64,000 bases of DNA from an uncultured Gilliamella sp. (GTDB lineage Bacteria > Pseudomonadota > Gammaproteobacteria > Enterobacterales > Orbaceae): NCBI GenBank assembly GCA_946482005.1, contig CAMLPV010000007.1, forward strand, positions 1 through 64,000, written 5' to 3'. Positions 51,873 through 63,828 of this stretch are shown one piece after another (the stretch's first letter is position 1; every line of letters begins with the position of its first letter). Both the position numbers and the translations under genes were made by a program. The notes under the pieces were generated by a model. That model was not told where the DNA came from and did not search any database. It saw only the letters and a list, made by a program, of their open reading frames with translations.

Positions 51873-53510
51873 TTATTTTATCGCTTTAGTGACAATTTGT
51901 TGTGCTTCTTGCTGTAAGGTTGCTAAGTGTTCATTATTGATAAAACTCTCGGCATAAATTTTATAGGCATCTTCGGTACCAGACGGACGAGCGGCAAACC
52001 AACCGTTTTGCGTGACAACTTTTAAACCGCCTATTGGTGCGTTATTCGCTGGTGCAGTAGTTAAGCATTGGGTAATTTCCTCACCGGCTAGTTTATCGGT
52101 AGTTAATTGGCTTGCATCAAGTTTGGCTAGTTTCTGTTTTTCAGTAAATGAGGCTGGTGCTTGAATTCGACCATAGTAAGAAACACCAAATTTTGCCTCC
52201 AACTCTTGATATTGTTCTTGTGGGTTTTTGCCAGTTTTTGCTGTCATTTCAGCCGCTAATAGGCATAAAATGATACCATCTTTGTCAGTAGCCCAGACTT
52301 TACCATTAGTTCTTAAGAATGATCCGCCAGCGCTTTCTTCACCAGCAAAACCAAGTTTACCGTGATAGAGTCCATCAGCGTACCATTTAAAACCGACAGG
52401 ATATTCAAGATATCTTTTATTCAAGTTGTTAGCGACTCGGTCGATCATTGAGCTGGTTACTAATGTTTTTCCTATTGCCACATCTTTTTGCCATTGTGGT
52501 CGATTCTGGAATAAGTAGTTAACACAAGTTGAAAGGTAGGCATTGGGGTTCATTAATCCTGTTGGGGTAACAACACCATGGCGGTCAGCATCGGTATCGT
52601 TACCAAAGGCCAGATCGAATTTATCTTTTAGATTTAATAATCCAGCCATCGCCCAGCGACTAGAGCAGTCCATACGGATCACTTCGTCATGGTCTAAATG
52701 CATAAAGCTGAAGGTTGGGTCAATTTTGTTGTTGACGATTTCAAGGTTTAAGCCATATTTTTCCGCAAGGCGAGGCCAATAGGTGATACAAGCACCACCA
52801 AGAGGATCAACGCCAATTTTTAATGATGAGGATTGGATAAGCGATAGATTAATGATGTTTTGTAAATCATTGACATAATCAGTTTCATATTCTTTGGTAT
52901 GAAGGTAGTCAGATTTAATTGCTTTTTCTATTGTGACACGTTTAACTCCATTTAGGTTGGCTTTAAGGAGTTCGTTGGCACGATTTTCGATCTGTTTGGT
53001 AATATCAGTATCCGCCGGACCACCATTAATTGGATTGTATTTGATTCCACCATCCTCAGGCGGATTATGTGAAGGCGTAATCACAATACCGTCCGCCAAT
53101 TGTGATTGTTTTCCTTCGTTATAAGTCAAGATGGCGTGCGATATTACTGGTGTTGGTGTGTACCCCCAATCTTTAGCGATAACTACCGTTTGTTCGTTGG
53201 CAACAAAGACTTCAAGGACAGTTTTTAAAGCGAGTTCAGACAAGGCATGGGTATCTTGACCGATAAAACAAGGTCCAGTGATGTTATTCGCCTTTCGATA
53301 TTCGGCCACCGCTTGAGCAATAGCCAGAATATGAGCTTCGTTGAAAGTACCTTTATTGGAGCTACCACGATGGCCTGATGTACCAAAAATAACCAACTGG
53401 CTAACATTGTCAGTATCTGGTTTAATTTGGTAGTAATTATTTTTTAATGTTCCAAGATCAATAAGGTCTGATGGTTGCGCTAATAATCCTGCACGACTTG
53501 GTTTGGCCAT
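51873..53510 (-). CDS. pgm: Phosphoglucomutase
   Basis: Interconverts glucose 1- and 6-phosphate for glycogen, trehalose and surface-sugar synthesis. The phospho-serine is Ser147 in ITPSHNPPEDGG, with metal-binding GNDTDADRHG, the sugar loop GEESAGGSF and the phosphate loop RPSGTEDAYKIYAE. At 545 residues it equals E. coli Pgm (546). It follows seqA as in E. coli, 78 bases away, probably in one operon. Confidence 0.97.
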   Translation of the reverse strand: MAKPSRAGLLAQPSDLIDLGTLKNNYYQIKPDTDNVSQLVIFGTSGHRGSSNKGTFNEAHILAIAQAVAEYRKANNITGPCFIGQDTHALSELALKTVLEVFVANEQTVVIAKDWGYTPTPVISHAILTYNEGKQSQLADGIVITPSHNPPEDGGIKYNPINGGPADTDITKQIENRANELLKANLNGVKRVTIEKAIKSDYLHTKEYETDYVNDLQNIINLSLIQSSSLKIGVDPLGGACITYWPRLAEKYGLNLEIVNNKIDPTFSFMHLDHDEVIRMDCSSRWAMAGLLNLKDKFDLAFGNDTDADRHGVVTPTGLMNPNAYLSTCVNYLFQNRPQWQKDVAIGKTLVTSSMIDRVANNLNKRYLEYPVGFKWYADGLYHGKLGFAGEESAGGSFLRTNGKVWATDKDGIILCLLAAEMTAKTGKNPQEQYQELEAKFGVSYYGRIQAPASFTEKQKLAKLDASQLTTDKLAGEEITQCLTTAPANNAPIGGLKVVTQNGWFAARPSGTEDAYKIYAESFINNEHLATLQQEAQQIVTKAIK

Positions 53511-53588
53511 TTTTTACTCCTCTTTCACAATTTTTTTTATTTATTGGGTTAATTGTGTTTATTGTGGTTGCTGAATTTGTCATTTAGT

Positions 53589-54092
53589 TTACGGTAAAAA
53601 AGCAAGAGTAACTTGATTAATCATGTTTTCTGATATACCCATGTCACTCATAATCGATTCGATAATTAATAATTTACGAGCGGTATTGGTATTACTGATA
53701 ACCCAATATGGAGTGCCAATAATTTCTCTTGGTTTAGTGTTTTTACCGGAAGTTTCTAACGATTGTTTATCTTTAGCCAAATATTGACGTTTGCTGCCAT
53801 GTAATGATGTTGCAGCAATTGAAAATAACGCTGGATTATAATTATATAATGCACCTAGTAATAATATAAAGCGACTTATGATAGATTTTTCATTAGTAAA
53901 AGTATCGCTTTGGAGTAAATCATCAAAAAGAGAATAGTGATGTTCTTTATGTGTTGCTTGGTTAGTTTTATTTGATACCGCTTGTTTGAAGTTTAATAAA
54001 CGTCGCAAAATACTTGAGGCATCTTCACCAATATGTTTAGTTTGACCTGCAATAAATTGATAAAGTTCTTCGTCGATTTCGATAGTTTTCAT
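53589..54092 (-). CDS. seqA: Replication initiation negative modulator SeqA
   Basis: Binds hemimethylated GATC sites, sequesters the origin and limits re-initiation. The N-terminal oligomerisation motif is MKTIEIDEELYQFIAGQTKHIGEDASSILRR in pattern (start MKTIEIDEELYQFI). The C-terminal DNA-binding domain has GTPYWVISNTNTARK and ends LAFLP. It is 167 residues against 181 in E. coli, with a shorter linker. Its presence implies Dam methylation in this organism. Confidence 0.96.
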   Translation of the reverse strand: MKTIEIDEELYQFIAGQTKHIGEDASSILRRLLNFKQAVSNKTNQATHKEHHYSLFDDLLQSDTFTNEKSIISRFILLLGALYNYNPALFSIAATSLHGSKRQYLAKDKQSLETSGKNTKPREIIGTPYWVISNTNTARKLLIIESIMSDMGISENMINQVTLAFLP

Positions 54093-54466
54093 TTTGTTAC
54101 TTTGCCTATTGAATTATTTTACTTAACAATTATCATTAAGGATAACGTTAAGATTTAAATTTTTGTCTGCTTTGTCATTCAAGCAATTTTGTTTTGATTG
54201 ATGAATGACGGTTTCTTTTTAAGTCATCAGTTTTTGATTTTCATCATTAGTGCCAGTTATCATAACTGATAAAACTGAAGGAAAAAATAACCGTTTCATG
54301 TACTTATTGTATGGTAGATTAAGTATTGAACTGAGTATAACCTAAGTTAACAATAAATTGTATTATCTATCGCTAAAATAATGAAAATGATATTGTCGTT
54401 TTTACAAAAGAATATTATGCTAAACATGGTATAAAAATTTATGCCCAATTATATGAGGAATTTATT
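54093..54466. other. Divergent control region seqA/slyB with a nested dyad
   Basis: A dyad at 54122-54152 (outer CTTAAC/GTTAAG, inner TTATC/GATAA) lies 30 bases before seqA. Part of it, AAGGATAACGTTA, recurs at 11029-11042 in another gap. No gene is recognised here. Confidence 0.45.
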
Positions 54467-54946
54467 ATGAAAAAAATCGTCACATTAGCTATTCTTGCTG
54501 GAATTTTGTCTGGATGTAGTAATAGTGATATATATTCTGGCGATGTTTATACCGCTGATCAAGCAAAACAAGTTCAGCAAGTGAGTTATGGTACAGTTGT
54601 GAGTGTAAGAGCTGTTAAGATTCAAGCAAACTCAAATGGTAGAGATGGTGGTAATGTTGCTGGTCCTTTAGGTGGCGCGGTACTTGGCGGAGTTTTAGGT
54701 AATACGATTGGTAATGGTACTGGTCAAATATTAGCCGCGGCAACAGGCGCTATTGGCGGTGCTATTTTAGGTGATGCTATTGAAAACCAATCTAATCAAG
54801 CCGCAGCGGTTGAATTAGAAATAAAACAAGAAAATGGCTCTAACATTGTTATTGTGCAAAAAGGCGATGTTAAACAGTTTTATCCTGGTCAAAAAGTGAA
54901 ATTAATCACTAACGGGCAACGCATAAACGCAGCTCCCCGAAACTAA
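54467..54946 (+). CDS. slyB: Outer-membrane lipoprotein SlyB
   Basis: 159 residues with lipobox LSGC (Cys17). A glycine-zipper domain (GPLGGAVLGGVLGNTIG and AATGAIGGAILGDAIE) is followed by a small beta domain (VELEIKQENGSNIVIVQKG). It matches E. coli SlyB (155), which guards outer-membrane integrity under PhoPQ control in enterics. Good ribosome site (GAGGAA). A hairpin (54989-55019) follows. Confidence 0.94.
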   Translation: MKKIVTLAILAGILSGCSNSDIYSGDVYTADQAKQVQQVSYGTVVSVRAVKIQANSNGRDGGNVAGPLGGAVLGGVLGNTIGNGTGQILAAATGAIGGAILGDAIENQSNQAAAVELEIKQENGSNIVIVQKGDVKQFYPGQKVKLITNGQRINAAPRN

Positions 54947-54988
54947 TACTGTTAATACAATTTATTTCATAAATTCTCCTGTCGATTT

Positions 54989-55019
54989 GCTTTCACTTAT
55001 TATGATAATGAGTGAAAGC
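54989..55019 (+). terminator. Hairpin after slyB
   Basis: Perfect 9-bp stem GCTTTCACT / AGTGAAAGC (54989-54997 with 55011-55019), then a pyrimidine tract TCCTTTCT. Moderate terminator. Confidence 0.6.
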
Positions 55020-55175
55020 TCCTTTCTAAGTTAATTTTACCCCATCAATATAATTGCTAATTTATAGTTTTATGGTTTTTAATTGGCTAATTTGTCAGCA
55101 TAAAAATTTGCTTGGTTAGTCACAAATAGATAAACTCAACTAAGATGATTAATTATAATAAGGAACAATAAAGCA

Positions 55176-55583
55176 ATGCGTATTTTACATACAATGATCC
55201 GGGTTGGTGATCTAAAACGTTCAATTGATTTTTATACTCGCGTGATGGGGATGAAGTTGATTAGAACAAGTGAAAATCCTGAATACCAATATTCTCTTGC
55301 CTTTGTTGGTTATAGCGATGAGTCAGAAGGTTCGGTAATTGAATTGACATATAATTGGGGTACAGATAAATATGATCTTGGTACTGCCTTTGGTCATATT
55401 GCTATTGGTGTTGATGATGTTGCTAAAATGTGTGAGAACGTTCGTCAAGCTGGCGGTCGAGTGACGCGTGATGCTGGCCCAGTTAAAGGTGGTAAGACTA
55501 TTATCGCTTTTGTTGAAGATCCAGACGGTTATAAACTTGAGTTAATTCAAAATAACCAATCAGATAAAGCGTTAGGTAACTAA
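55176..55583 (+). CDS. gloA: Lactoylglutathione lyase (glyoxalase I)
   Basis: Detoxifies methylglyoxal with glutathione. The nickel/zinc ligands are all present: His5, Glu56, His74 and Glu122. [20 protein letters not shown] and the C-terminal [14 protein letters not shown] match E. coli GloA closely. 135 residues is full length. Followed by a strong terminator. Confidence 0.97.
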   Translation: MRILHTMIRVGDLKRSIDFYTRVMGMKLIRTSENPEYQYSLAFVGYSDESEGSVIELTYNWGTDKYDLGTAFGHIAIGVDDVAKMCENVRQAGGRVTRDAGPVKGGKTIIAFVEDPDGYKLELIQNNQSDKALGN

Positions 55584-55595
55584 TTATGTTTGTTG

Positions 55596-55623
55596 ATATC
55601 GCCATTTTTGGCGATATTTTTTT
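55596..55623. terminator. Intrinsic terminator after gloA
   Basis: Perfect stem ATATCGCC / GGCGATAT (55596-55603 with 55610-55617) and a long T-run. It lies 10 bases before the convergent gmk stop. Confidence 0.92.
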
Positions 55624-55633
55624 CAATTTGGCT

Positions 55634-56266
55634 TTATTCGTATTTAGGAGTAAGCAGATCTGCAAGCAGTTGCTGATGCGACGTCGTTTGTTTTGACTGT
55701 TCTAAGCTCGAGGTTATCATGATAGCATTTAATGCAGTTAATGATTCATCAAAATCATCATTAACAATGATGTAATCATATTCATTGTAATGCGATATTT
55801 CAGATTGAGCTTTATGCATTCTTTTACTAATCACTTGAGCATCGTCTTGGCCACGTTTGATTAATCTATTTTCCAACTCTTTTAGTGATGGCGGTAAGAT
55901 AAAGATACTTTTTGACTCAGGCATCTGTTGTCTTACTTGTTGTGCGCCTTGCCAATCTATATCAAGAAAGACATTAATTCCTTGTTGCAAAGATCGTTCA
56001 ATTTCTTTTTTGGATGTGCCGTAGTAGTGGTCGAAAACGTGAGCATATTCGACAAAAGCATTTTGTTTTATAAGTGATTCAAATTCCTGATTGTCAACAA
56101 AATAGTAATGTTCACCTTGTTTTTCACCAGGTCTTGGTTTTCTTGTGGTATGTGAGATTGAAACTTTGGCCGGATGGTGACCGGTTTGTGCTAAATAGGC
56201 GCGAATCAGGCTCGATTTTCCTGCACCACTTGGGGCCGAGATAATAAATAAAGTGCCAGTATACAT
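55634..56266 (-). CDS. gmk: Guanylate kinase
   Basis: Phosphorylates GMP to GDP. The P-loop is [42 protein letters not shown] and [12 protein letters not shown] follow the E. coli order. The open frame starts at a GTG (56314), but E. coli begins just before the P-loop strand (MAQGTLYIVSAP), equivalent to the ATG at 56266 ([12 protein letters not shown]), giving 210 residues. Its usual neighbours rpoZ and spoT are absent here. Confidence 0.95.
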   Translation of the reverse strand: MYTGTLFIISAPSGAGKSSLIRAYLAQTGHHPAKVSISHTTRKPRPGEKQGEHYYFVDNQEFESLIKQNAFVEYAHVFDHYYGTSKKEIERSLQQGINVFLDIDWQGAQQVRQQMPESKSIFILPPSLKELENRLIKRGQDDAQVISKRMHKAQSEISHYNEYDYIIVNDDFDESLTALNAIMITSSLEQSKQTTSHQQLLADLLTPKYE

Positions 56267-56495
56267 AAATAATTTTACCGTATTAGTAAGATAATTAGTG
56301 ATTTTAATTGTCACATAAACTTGTTCAGCGCTATTATAGCAAAATTTGTTTATTGAATGTGGCTTATTGTTTTAAGTTGATTTTATTATTAGCATTCTAA
56401 TCTTTTTTAAACAGAGAAATAACCAAGATAGTTGATTTTTATTATTAAAATTATTCAAAATAGCAAATAGTGTTTGTTTTGTTAAGGAAGGGAAA

Positions 56496-57191
56496 ATGTC
56501 ATTAACATTTAAAGATGGTGCACGTGCATGTGTTCCTACTTTATTGGGATATATCGGAATTGGTATTGCAGCAGGTGTAGTGGGTAAAGCTTCAAATTTA
56601 TCAGTTTTAGAAGTTACATTAATGTCGATTATCATTTATGCCGGTGCATCGCAATTTATTATTACGGGTTTAATGATGGTGGCGACACCAATTACTGCTG
56701 TGATATTTACGGTATTTTTGGTTAATTCTCGTCATTTTCTGATGAGCATGGCAACAGCACCCGCGTTTCGGCGATTTTCGCTTCTGAATAATATCGGTAT
56801 TGGCAGTTTATTAACCGATGAGAGTTTTGCTGTTGCGATGAATGCTATTGCTAATAAAGAGCCTATTAACCCGCCTTGGATGCATGGCTTAAATGTCACC
56901 GCTTATGTTGCGTGGATATTATCTTGTTTAGTAGGAGCATTAATTGGTGAATGGTTACCAAATCCTGCACAATTTGGTCTGGATTATGCATTAGTGGCGA
57001 TGTTTATTGGCTTATTATATTTGCAGTTAATTGGTGATAAAACAAAAAGTATAAGAAATCGAATTATCGCCATGTTGACAGTCACTGTTATGTTAATTTT
57101 TTTATTGCGTTTTGTATCATCAGAAATGGCAATCTTATTTAGTACTTTTGCTGGTTGTTTTATGGGAATTATTGTGGAGCGTAAGGCATGA
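56496..57191 (+). CDS. azlC: Branched-chain amino acid exporter large subunit, AzlC/YgaZ family
   Basis: 231-residue inner-membrane protein with seven or so hydrophobic segments. The N-terminal VPTLLGYIGIGIAAGVVGK and the motif INSRHFLMSMA-like VNSRHFLMSMATAP are typical of AzlC. It pairs with the AzlD-like gene, which overlaps by 4 bases (ATGA), as in ygaZH of E. coli, which export valine. Strong ribosome site (AAGGAAGGGA). Confidence 0.9.
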   Translation: MSLTFKDGARACVPTLLGYIGIGIAAGVVGKASNLSVLEVTLMSIIIYAGASQFIITGLMMVATPITAVIFTVFLVNSRHFLMSMATAPAFRRFSLLNNIGIGSLLTDESFAVAMNAIANKEPINPPWMHGLNVTAYVAWILSCLVGALIGEWLPNPAQFGLDYALVAMFIGLLYLQLIGDKTKSIRNRIIAMLTVTVMLIFLLRFVSSEMAILFSTFAGCFMGIIVERKA

Positions 57192-57511
57192 GTACTTATA
57201 GTTTGCTGATTATTTTAGGTAGTGGCATAGTGACGTGGTTACCACGCATCATTCCGTTTTTGTTAGTACGAAAATTGCAATTACCAGATGTGGTAATTCG
57301 CTTTTTATCCTATGTGCCTATTTGTATTTTAACGGCGCTATTTGTACAAAATCTTTTTACAGTTAAGCAAGGTGAATTTCCTAGTTTTAATTTGGAATAT
57401 TGTATAGCGGCAGTACCAACCATTATCGTGGCAATTTTGACAAGGAATTTGATGTGGATAGTTATTGCAGGCATGAGCAGTATGGCTTTGATTCGATATT
57501 TTATTATCTAA
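57188..57511 (+). CDS. azlD: Branched-chain amino acid exporter small subunit, AzlD/YgaH family
   Basis: 107-residue membrane protein with four hydrophobic segments. TWLPRIIPFLLVRKLQLPDVV and LSYVPICILTALFVQ are AzlD marks. It is translationally coupled to azlC and ends at a two-way terminator. Confidence 0.9.
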   Translation: MSTYSLLIILGSGIVTWLPRIIPFLLVRKLQLPDVVIRFLSYVPICILTALFVQNLFTVKQGEFPSFNLEYCIAAVPTIIVAILTRNLMWIVIAGMSSMALIRYFII

Positions 57512-57544
57512 TTAATAATATAATAACTAATGTATTGCAAACAA

Positions 57545-57569
57545 AAACAGGGCAGTAGCCCTGTTTTTT
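57545..57569. terminator. Two-way terminator between azlD and hemY
   Basis: Perfect stem AAACAGGGC / GCCCTGTTT with a 4-base loop (57554-57557), T-run on both strands. It serves azlCD and the hem operon. Confidence 0.93.
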
Positions 57570-58467
57570 ATGTTCGTTCTTTTTGAGTTAAACGCATTAT
57601 GTTTTTATTTAACTCTTCAGCTTCCGCTGTTTGTCCTAATTGTGTTAGGTAATTAACCATAGCTTTTTGATTAGCTAGATTATTGACGATAGCTTTGGGT
57701 TGTTGTTTCCACCATTTTATTAGTGCAAGTGGATCGATATCAGTAGATAACTGTTTGATACGACCAATGTAAGCTGCTTGTTTAAACTGATCGAGTTGTG
57801 AATCAGAATAAGCCTTGGTTTTGTATAAGATAGGTAATAAATCTATAACAGCTTGATAATCTTGAATTTCATAATATAGTTGATCAGCTAATTTTAATAC
57901 CTCAATATTGCGTGGTTTTTCATTTAAGAGTTTTTCAATTGAGATTTTAGCTTTATCATACTCGTGGTTTTTTAGTTGCAACCGAATTTGTACAAGTTGA
58001 AAAGCAAATAATTCATTAGGTTGACAATATTTTGCTGCATGTTCTAAAGATTCATTTGCCGCAATTAATTGATCATCATCAATTTGTGTTTGAGCCGCAA
58101 GCAAGTAGGAAAGCGTGGTATTTTGAGCTCCTTTAGCACTCTTCATAAATAATTTTGCCGCTTGGTGATAATTACCTTCTAACAAATAAAATTGTGCTTG
58201 CTCAATGCGTTTAAATGATTTTTTGGGTGAACTTAATCCTAACAAGCTACCGAAAAATGTTTTTGAATTGAAAATTTTACTTAAGATTTTATAGAGCATA
58301 TAAAGGCAAAGCAAGCCAATTAGCTGTAATATGAAAAATGCGCTAAAAGACATGCTAATGCGATAGTTAGCAATTTCAAATACCGCTGAACCTTGATTAC
58401 CCTCAAGTAATGGACCAAGAATAAATCCACCAACTAATACTAAGAATATAATGAGTATTCTGAACAT
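57568..58467 (-). CDS. hemY: HemY-like inner-membrane TPR protein, short form
   Basis: 299 residues, with two N-terminal membrane helices (about 3-22 and 41-64) and TPR-like helices after (FYLLEGNYHQAAKLFMKSA, LLAAQTQIDDDQLIAANESL). It fits HemY, the last gene of hemCDXY, which in enterics helps coordinate early haem steps. E. coli HemY is about 398 residues, so the C-terminal TPR part is shortened here. It starts 11 bases after hemX. Confidence 0.85.
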   Translation of the reverse strand: MFRILIIFLVLVGGFILGPLLEGNQGSAVFEIANYRISMSFSAFFILQLIGLLCLYMLYKILSKIFNSKTFFGSLLGLSSPKKSFKRIEQAQFYLLEGNYHQAAKLFMKSAKGAQNTTLSYLLAAQTQIDDDQLIAANESLEHAAKYCQPNELFAFQLVQIRLQLKNHEYDKAKISIEKLLNEKPRNIEVLKLADQLYYEIQDYQAVIDLLPILYKTKAYSDSQLDQFKQAAYIGRIKQLSTDIDPLALIKWWKQQPKAIVNNLANQKAMVNYLTQLGQTAEAEELNKNIMRLTQKERT

Positions 58468-58478
58468 TATTATTCTCC

Positions 58479-59891
58479 TTATTTACCTGATAGCGATTTA
58501 ACGCGAGTCTGCATTAATTTTTCTAGTTCGCTAATGCTATCGAGTTTATCAGGGATATTTTGGTTAGTGATTGGTTGGCTTTGTAAATTTTCAAGTTCAT
58601 TTTGAAATGCGATTACCGCTGGTGCGTTGCCATCAAAATATGCATTAACCCAAACGGAAGCATCATTTAATGCTCGTTGATAGATAAGTTCCTGATGTCT
58701 TGGTACAGCTTGCGCTGCAATTAATAAACGAAAACGAATATTTTCGCGGAGGTAGAATGATTGCTCAGCACTAAGTGGTGTTTTTAGGATTTGGCATTTG
58801 ACAATTTGTTTTTCATCATCTCCAGCCTTATCTAAACATTCGGAAAAATAGTTATCTTTAGCTTCTAACTTCTCAATTTTTATGAATTTATCCATAAATA
58901 TCTTAGCATTTGCTAACAGATTATCAGACCAATTGTCTGTCGAATTGCTAATATCACTATTATTTGCAGCGAGAGAAGATTGATTACTTTGCTCATTATT
59001 CGCAATAGTATCATCATATTGATTCATACCAAGATCGATATCTTTATAATTTCCAACTAACGGTAATTCGGTTAATGATTCCGTTAAACCAAGTAGTTTT
59101 AAAATAATACCATCAGCATCAACTGATGTGACATTGGATAGTGAATTAATATCTTTGTTAATAGCTTGTCGAGCTTTTAGTAGGCTAGGATCATTGACTT
59201 CAACGAGACTTTCATCAGCACTTTTAAGTAACAAACTCGCAGTGGTGTAATCTTGATCATTCCAAATCTTTCTGCCAGCTAAATTAACCAGATAATTAGC
59301 TTGTGCGATTAACCAATCATTGTTATCGGGAGAGTCTAAAGCGGATAAACGTGCATTGATTGTGTTTAGATTCTCTTCGTTTCGTGTAGTGATATCTTCT
59401 ATCTGATGGCTAAGTTGCTGTTGAGTTTTTTGGTTGTCGCTTAACTGACGATCAATGCTTTGCGTTAATAATGAGAAATCTTGTTTTTGTTTATTGACTG
59501 CCTCATTAATTTTATTTTCAAGGTCACTAACTACGCTGGCTTGATTATTCTGTTTTAAATTGGCAATATCAGTTTGCAGAGTTGAAATCGTCTGTTTTTG
59601 ATTTTCAATTTGCCTATGTCCTTCATAACACATCAATCCAGTTAATCCAATTGTTAATGCTATAGCAAGTAGCGATAGTTTTGATACTGGCGCCTTTACT
59701 TTATTAGTCATTGCAGATTGTTTAACTTGGGGCTCATTTTCAGGACTAGAAGTTTTTTTGATTGATTCTTTTTCATTTATGTTCATCGTCTTATTCGCTT
59801 CGTTGTTGCTGTTTTTTATTGGCGTTTGACTAAATGAAGTGGTGCTGACGTTGGAAAGTGTTGCATTGGCACCATAATATCTTGATGGCAT
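58479..59891 (-). CDS. hemX: HemX family protein
   Basis: 470-residue inner-membrane protein with a disordered N-terminus, one membrane helix (about 73-90), a coiled coil (IENQKQTISTLQTDIANLKQ) and the conserved domain with LAGRKIWNDQDYTTASLLL and LRENIRFRLLIAAQAVPRHQ. Once labelled uroporphyrinogen methylase, but the catalytic domain of that enzyme is not present, so it is better seen as an accessory factor. GAGG lies 7 bases before the ATG, which supports this start. Confidence 0.9.
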   Translation of the reverse strand: MPSRYYGANATLSNVSTTSFSQTPIKNSNNEANKTMNINEKESIKKTSSPENEPQVKQSAMTNKVKAPVSKLSLLAIALTIGLTGLMCYEGHRQIENQKQTISTLQTDIANLKQNNQASVVSDLENKINEAVNKQKQDFSLLTQSIDRQLSDNQKTQQQLSHQIEDITTRNEENLNTINARLSALDSPDNNDWLIAQANYLVNLAGRKIWNDQDYTTASLLLKSADESLVEVNDPSLLKARQAINKDINSLSNVTSVDADGIILKLLGLTESLTELPLVGNYKDIDLGMNQYDDTIANNEQSNQSSLAANNSDISNSTDNWSDNLLANAKIFMDKFIKIEKLEAKDNYFSECLDKAGDDEKQIVKCQILKTPLSAEQSFYLRENIRFRLLIAAQAVPRHQELIYQRALNDASVWVNAYFDGNAPAVIAFQNELENLQSQPITNQNIPDKLDSISELEKLMQTRVKSLSGK

Positions 59892-59900
59892 AAACTAACC

Positions 59901-60641
59901 TCATTTAGATTCTTGAGAAATATTGTTTGCATTATGACATAGAGTTAATATTGTTTTAAATAAAAATTGATTATTTGCACTAACAATTTGTAAAATTTTA
60001 TGCCATTTAAGTTGTTTAGCTTTTTCAAATATCCGAGGGCTGGTTACGATTAATTGGGCTTCACTCTTATGTTTATTTTGGCAGTAAGCGTCAAGTTGTA
60101 ATAGATGATCAACACTTGTTACCAGTATGCGCTGTTGATCAATGTTATTGGCTAATATTGTGGTTGGGTAAGTAATCGGTTGGCGAACATAACATTCAAC
60201 TGATGTTACACTTGCTTTTTCGGCTAATGTTCGAGATAGCAGTTGTCGACCATTATTTCCACCGAGAATTAATACCGAACGCCCTTGTAGATCAGTTATT
60301 AGTTGCAATAATCCTTCACTATGTTCTTCATTTGGATAATTAACATCAACGCCATTTTGCTGACTAAATAATTCGGCCGACTTTTTGCCTATGGCAAAAT
60401 AACGTAGATGTTTAGGAAAACTTAGTTTTGATTGATACTGGCTTAGCATGTGGCTGACTTGTGGTGAAACCACAATAACGATATCGGATGCAGTAAGTTG
60501 ATTGAGTTTTTGTTGAAGATTATTTAGTCCTTGTCCAACTGAGATTTTAAAAAAGGGGAGATGAGTTGCCGGAATATCAGCTTGATTTAATTGCTGAGTT
60601 AAAACATCCCCTTCGGGAGAAGGGCGAGTAATATAAATCAT
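59901..60641 (-). CDS. hemD: Uroporphyrinogen-III synthase
   Basis: 246 residues; cyclises hydroxymethylbilane to uroporphyrinogen III. HemD sequences vary widely, but the start [23 protein letters not shown] and [15 protein letters not shown] fit the family, and the position between hemC and hemX confirms it. It overlaps hemC by 4 bases. Confidence 0.92.
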   Translation of the reverse strand: MIYITRPSPEGDVLTQQLNQADIPATHLPFFKISVGQGLNNLQQKLNQLTASDIVIVVSPQVSHMLSQYQSKLSFPKHLRYFAIGKKSAELFSQQNGVDVNYPNEEHSEGLLQLITDLQGRSVLILGGNNGRQLLSRTLAEKASVTSVECYVRQPITYPTTILANNIDQQRILVTSVDHLLQLDAYCQNKHKSEAQLIVTSPRIFEKAKQLKWHKILQIVSANNQFLFKTILTLCHNANNISQESK

Positions 60642-61558
60642 CGATTATTTAGTTCCGCTAATATTTTATCAGCCCCTTTGGCTAATAATGCTGATGCCAG
60701 TTGTTGCCCTAATGCTTCAGGTTGAGTTGCGGTTCCTGATACGCTAACTTTGATAATTTTACTACCATCAATACTGCCCACTAAGCCATTTAAGCTTAAT
60801 GAATCATTAGTTAATTGGCTGTAACAGGCAATCGGTACTTGGCAACCACCTTGTAAGGCTTGATTCATTGCTCTTTCGGCTTGAATACATATTCGACTGT
60901 TTTTATCGTCGAGTGGTGCAAGTAATTTTAGAATCGTCTCATCATTTGATCGTGTTTCAATACCAATCGCACCTTGGCCAACTGCGGGTAAAATTAAGTC
61001 AGTGGTAATATATTGTTTAATTCGTTCTTGTAATCCTAAACGCTTTAAACCAACAGCAGCGAGGATGATGGCGTGGTATTCTTGATTATCTAATTTCGCT
61101 AATCGCGTACCTACATTCCCGCGTAGATCGGCAATTTTTAAGTGTGGATATTTGGCGCGTAATTGACATTGGCGTCTTAAACTTGAAGTGCCAACAATGG
61201 CACCTTGCGGTAAATCGTCCAAGCTTTGATATTGGTTTGCTATTAATGCATCACGAACGTCGTCACGTTGACAGATAGTGGCTAACATTAATCCTTCTGG
61301 AAATTGGGCAGGAATGTCCTTGATTGAGTGAACCGCGATATCAGCCGTATTGTCTAATAGCGCTTGTTCTAACTGTTTAACAAAAAGTCCTTTACCACCA
61401 ATTTTCGCTAGTGGGCTATCTAAAATCATATCACCTTTGGTTACCATCGGGATCAGTTCAACTGTAAGATCTTTATGAATGTCTGTCAGTTGTTTTTTTA
61501 TAAAGTTAGCCTGCCAAAGTGCTAAAGGGCTTTTTCTTGTTGCGATACGGATTTTCAA
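60638..61558 (-). CDS. hemC: Porphobilinogen deaminase
   Basis: Joins four porphobilinogens into hydroxymethylbilane. The dipyrromethane cofactor binds Cys239 in [40 protein letters not shown] and [10 protein letters not shown] are intact. 306 residues. The start codon is TTG (complement of CAA at 61556-61558), as is usual for hemC in enterics, which may hold translation down. First gene of hemCDXY. Confidence 0.96.
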   Translation of the reverse strand: MKIRIATRKSPLALWQANFIKKQLTDIHKDLTVELIPMVTKGDMILDSPLAKIGGKGLFVKQLEQALLDNTADIAVHSIKDIPAQFPEGLMLATICQRDDVRDALIANQYQSLDDLPQGAIVGTSSLRRQCQLRAKYPHLKIADLRGNVGTRLAKLDNQEYHAIILAAVGLKRLGLQERIKQYITTDLILPAVGQGAIGIETRSNDETILKLLAPLDDKNSRICIQAERAMNQALQGGCQVPIACYSQLTNDSLSLNGLVGSIDGSKIIKVSVSGTATQPEALGQQLASALLAKGADKILAELNNR

Positions 61559-61620
61559 TGGTGTTTCCTATCTTGCAAATCTTGGGTCATATTATTTTTA
61601 TATTAGGTCTTAATCGATTT

Positions 61621-63827
<2,207 letters not shown>

Positions 63828-63828
63828 T

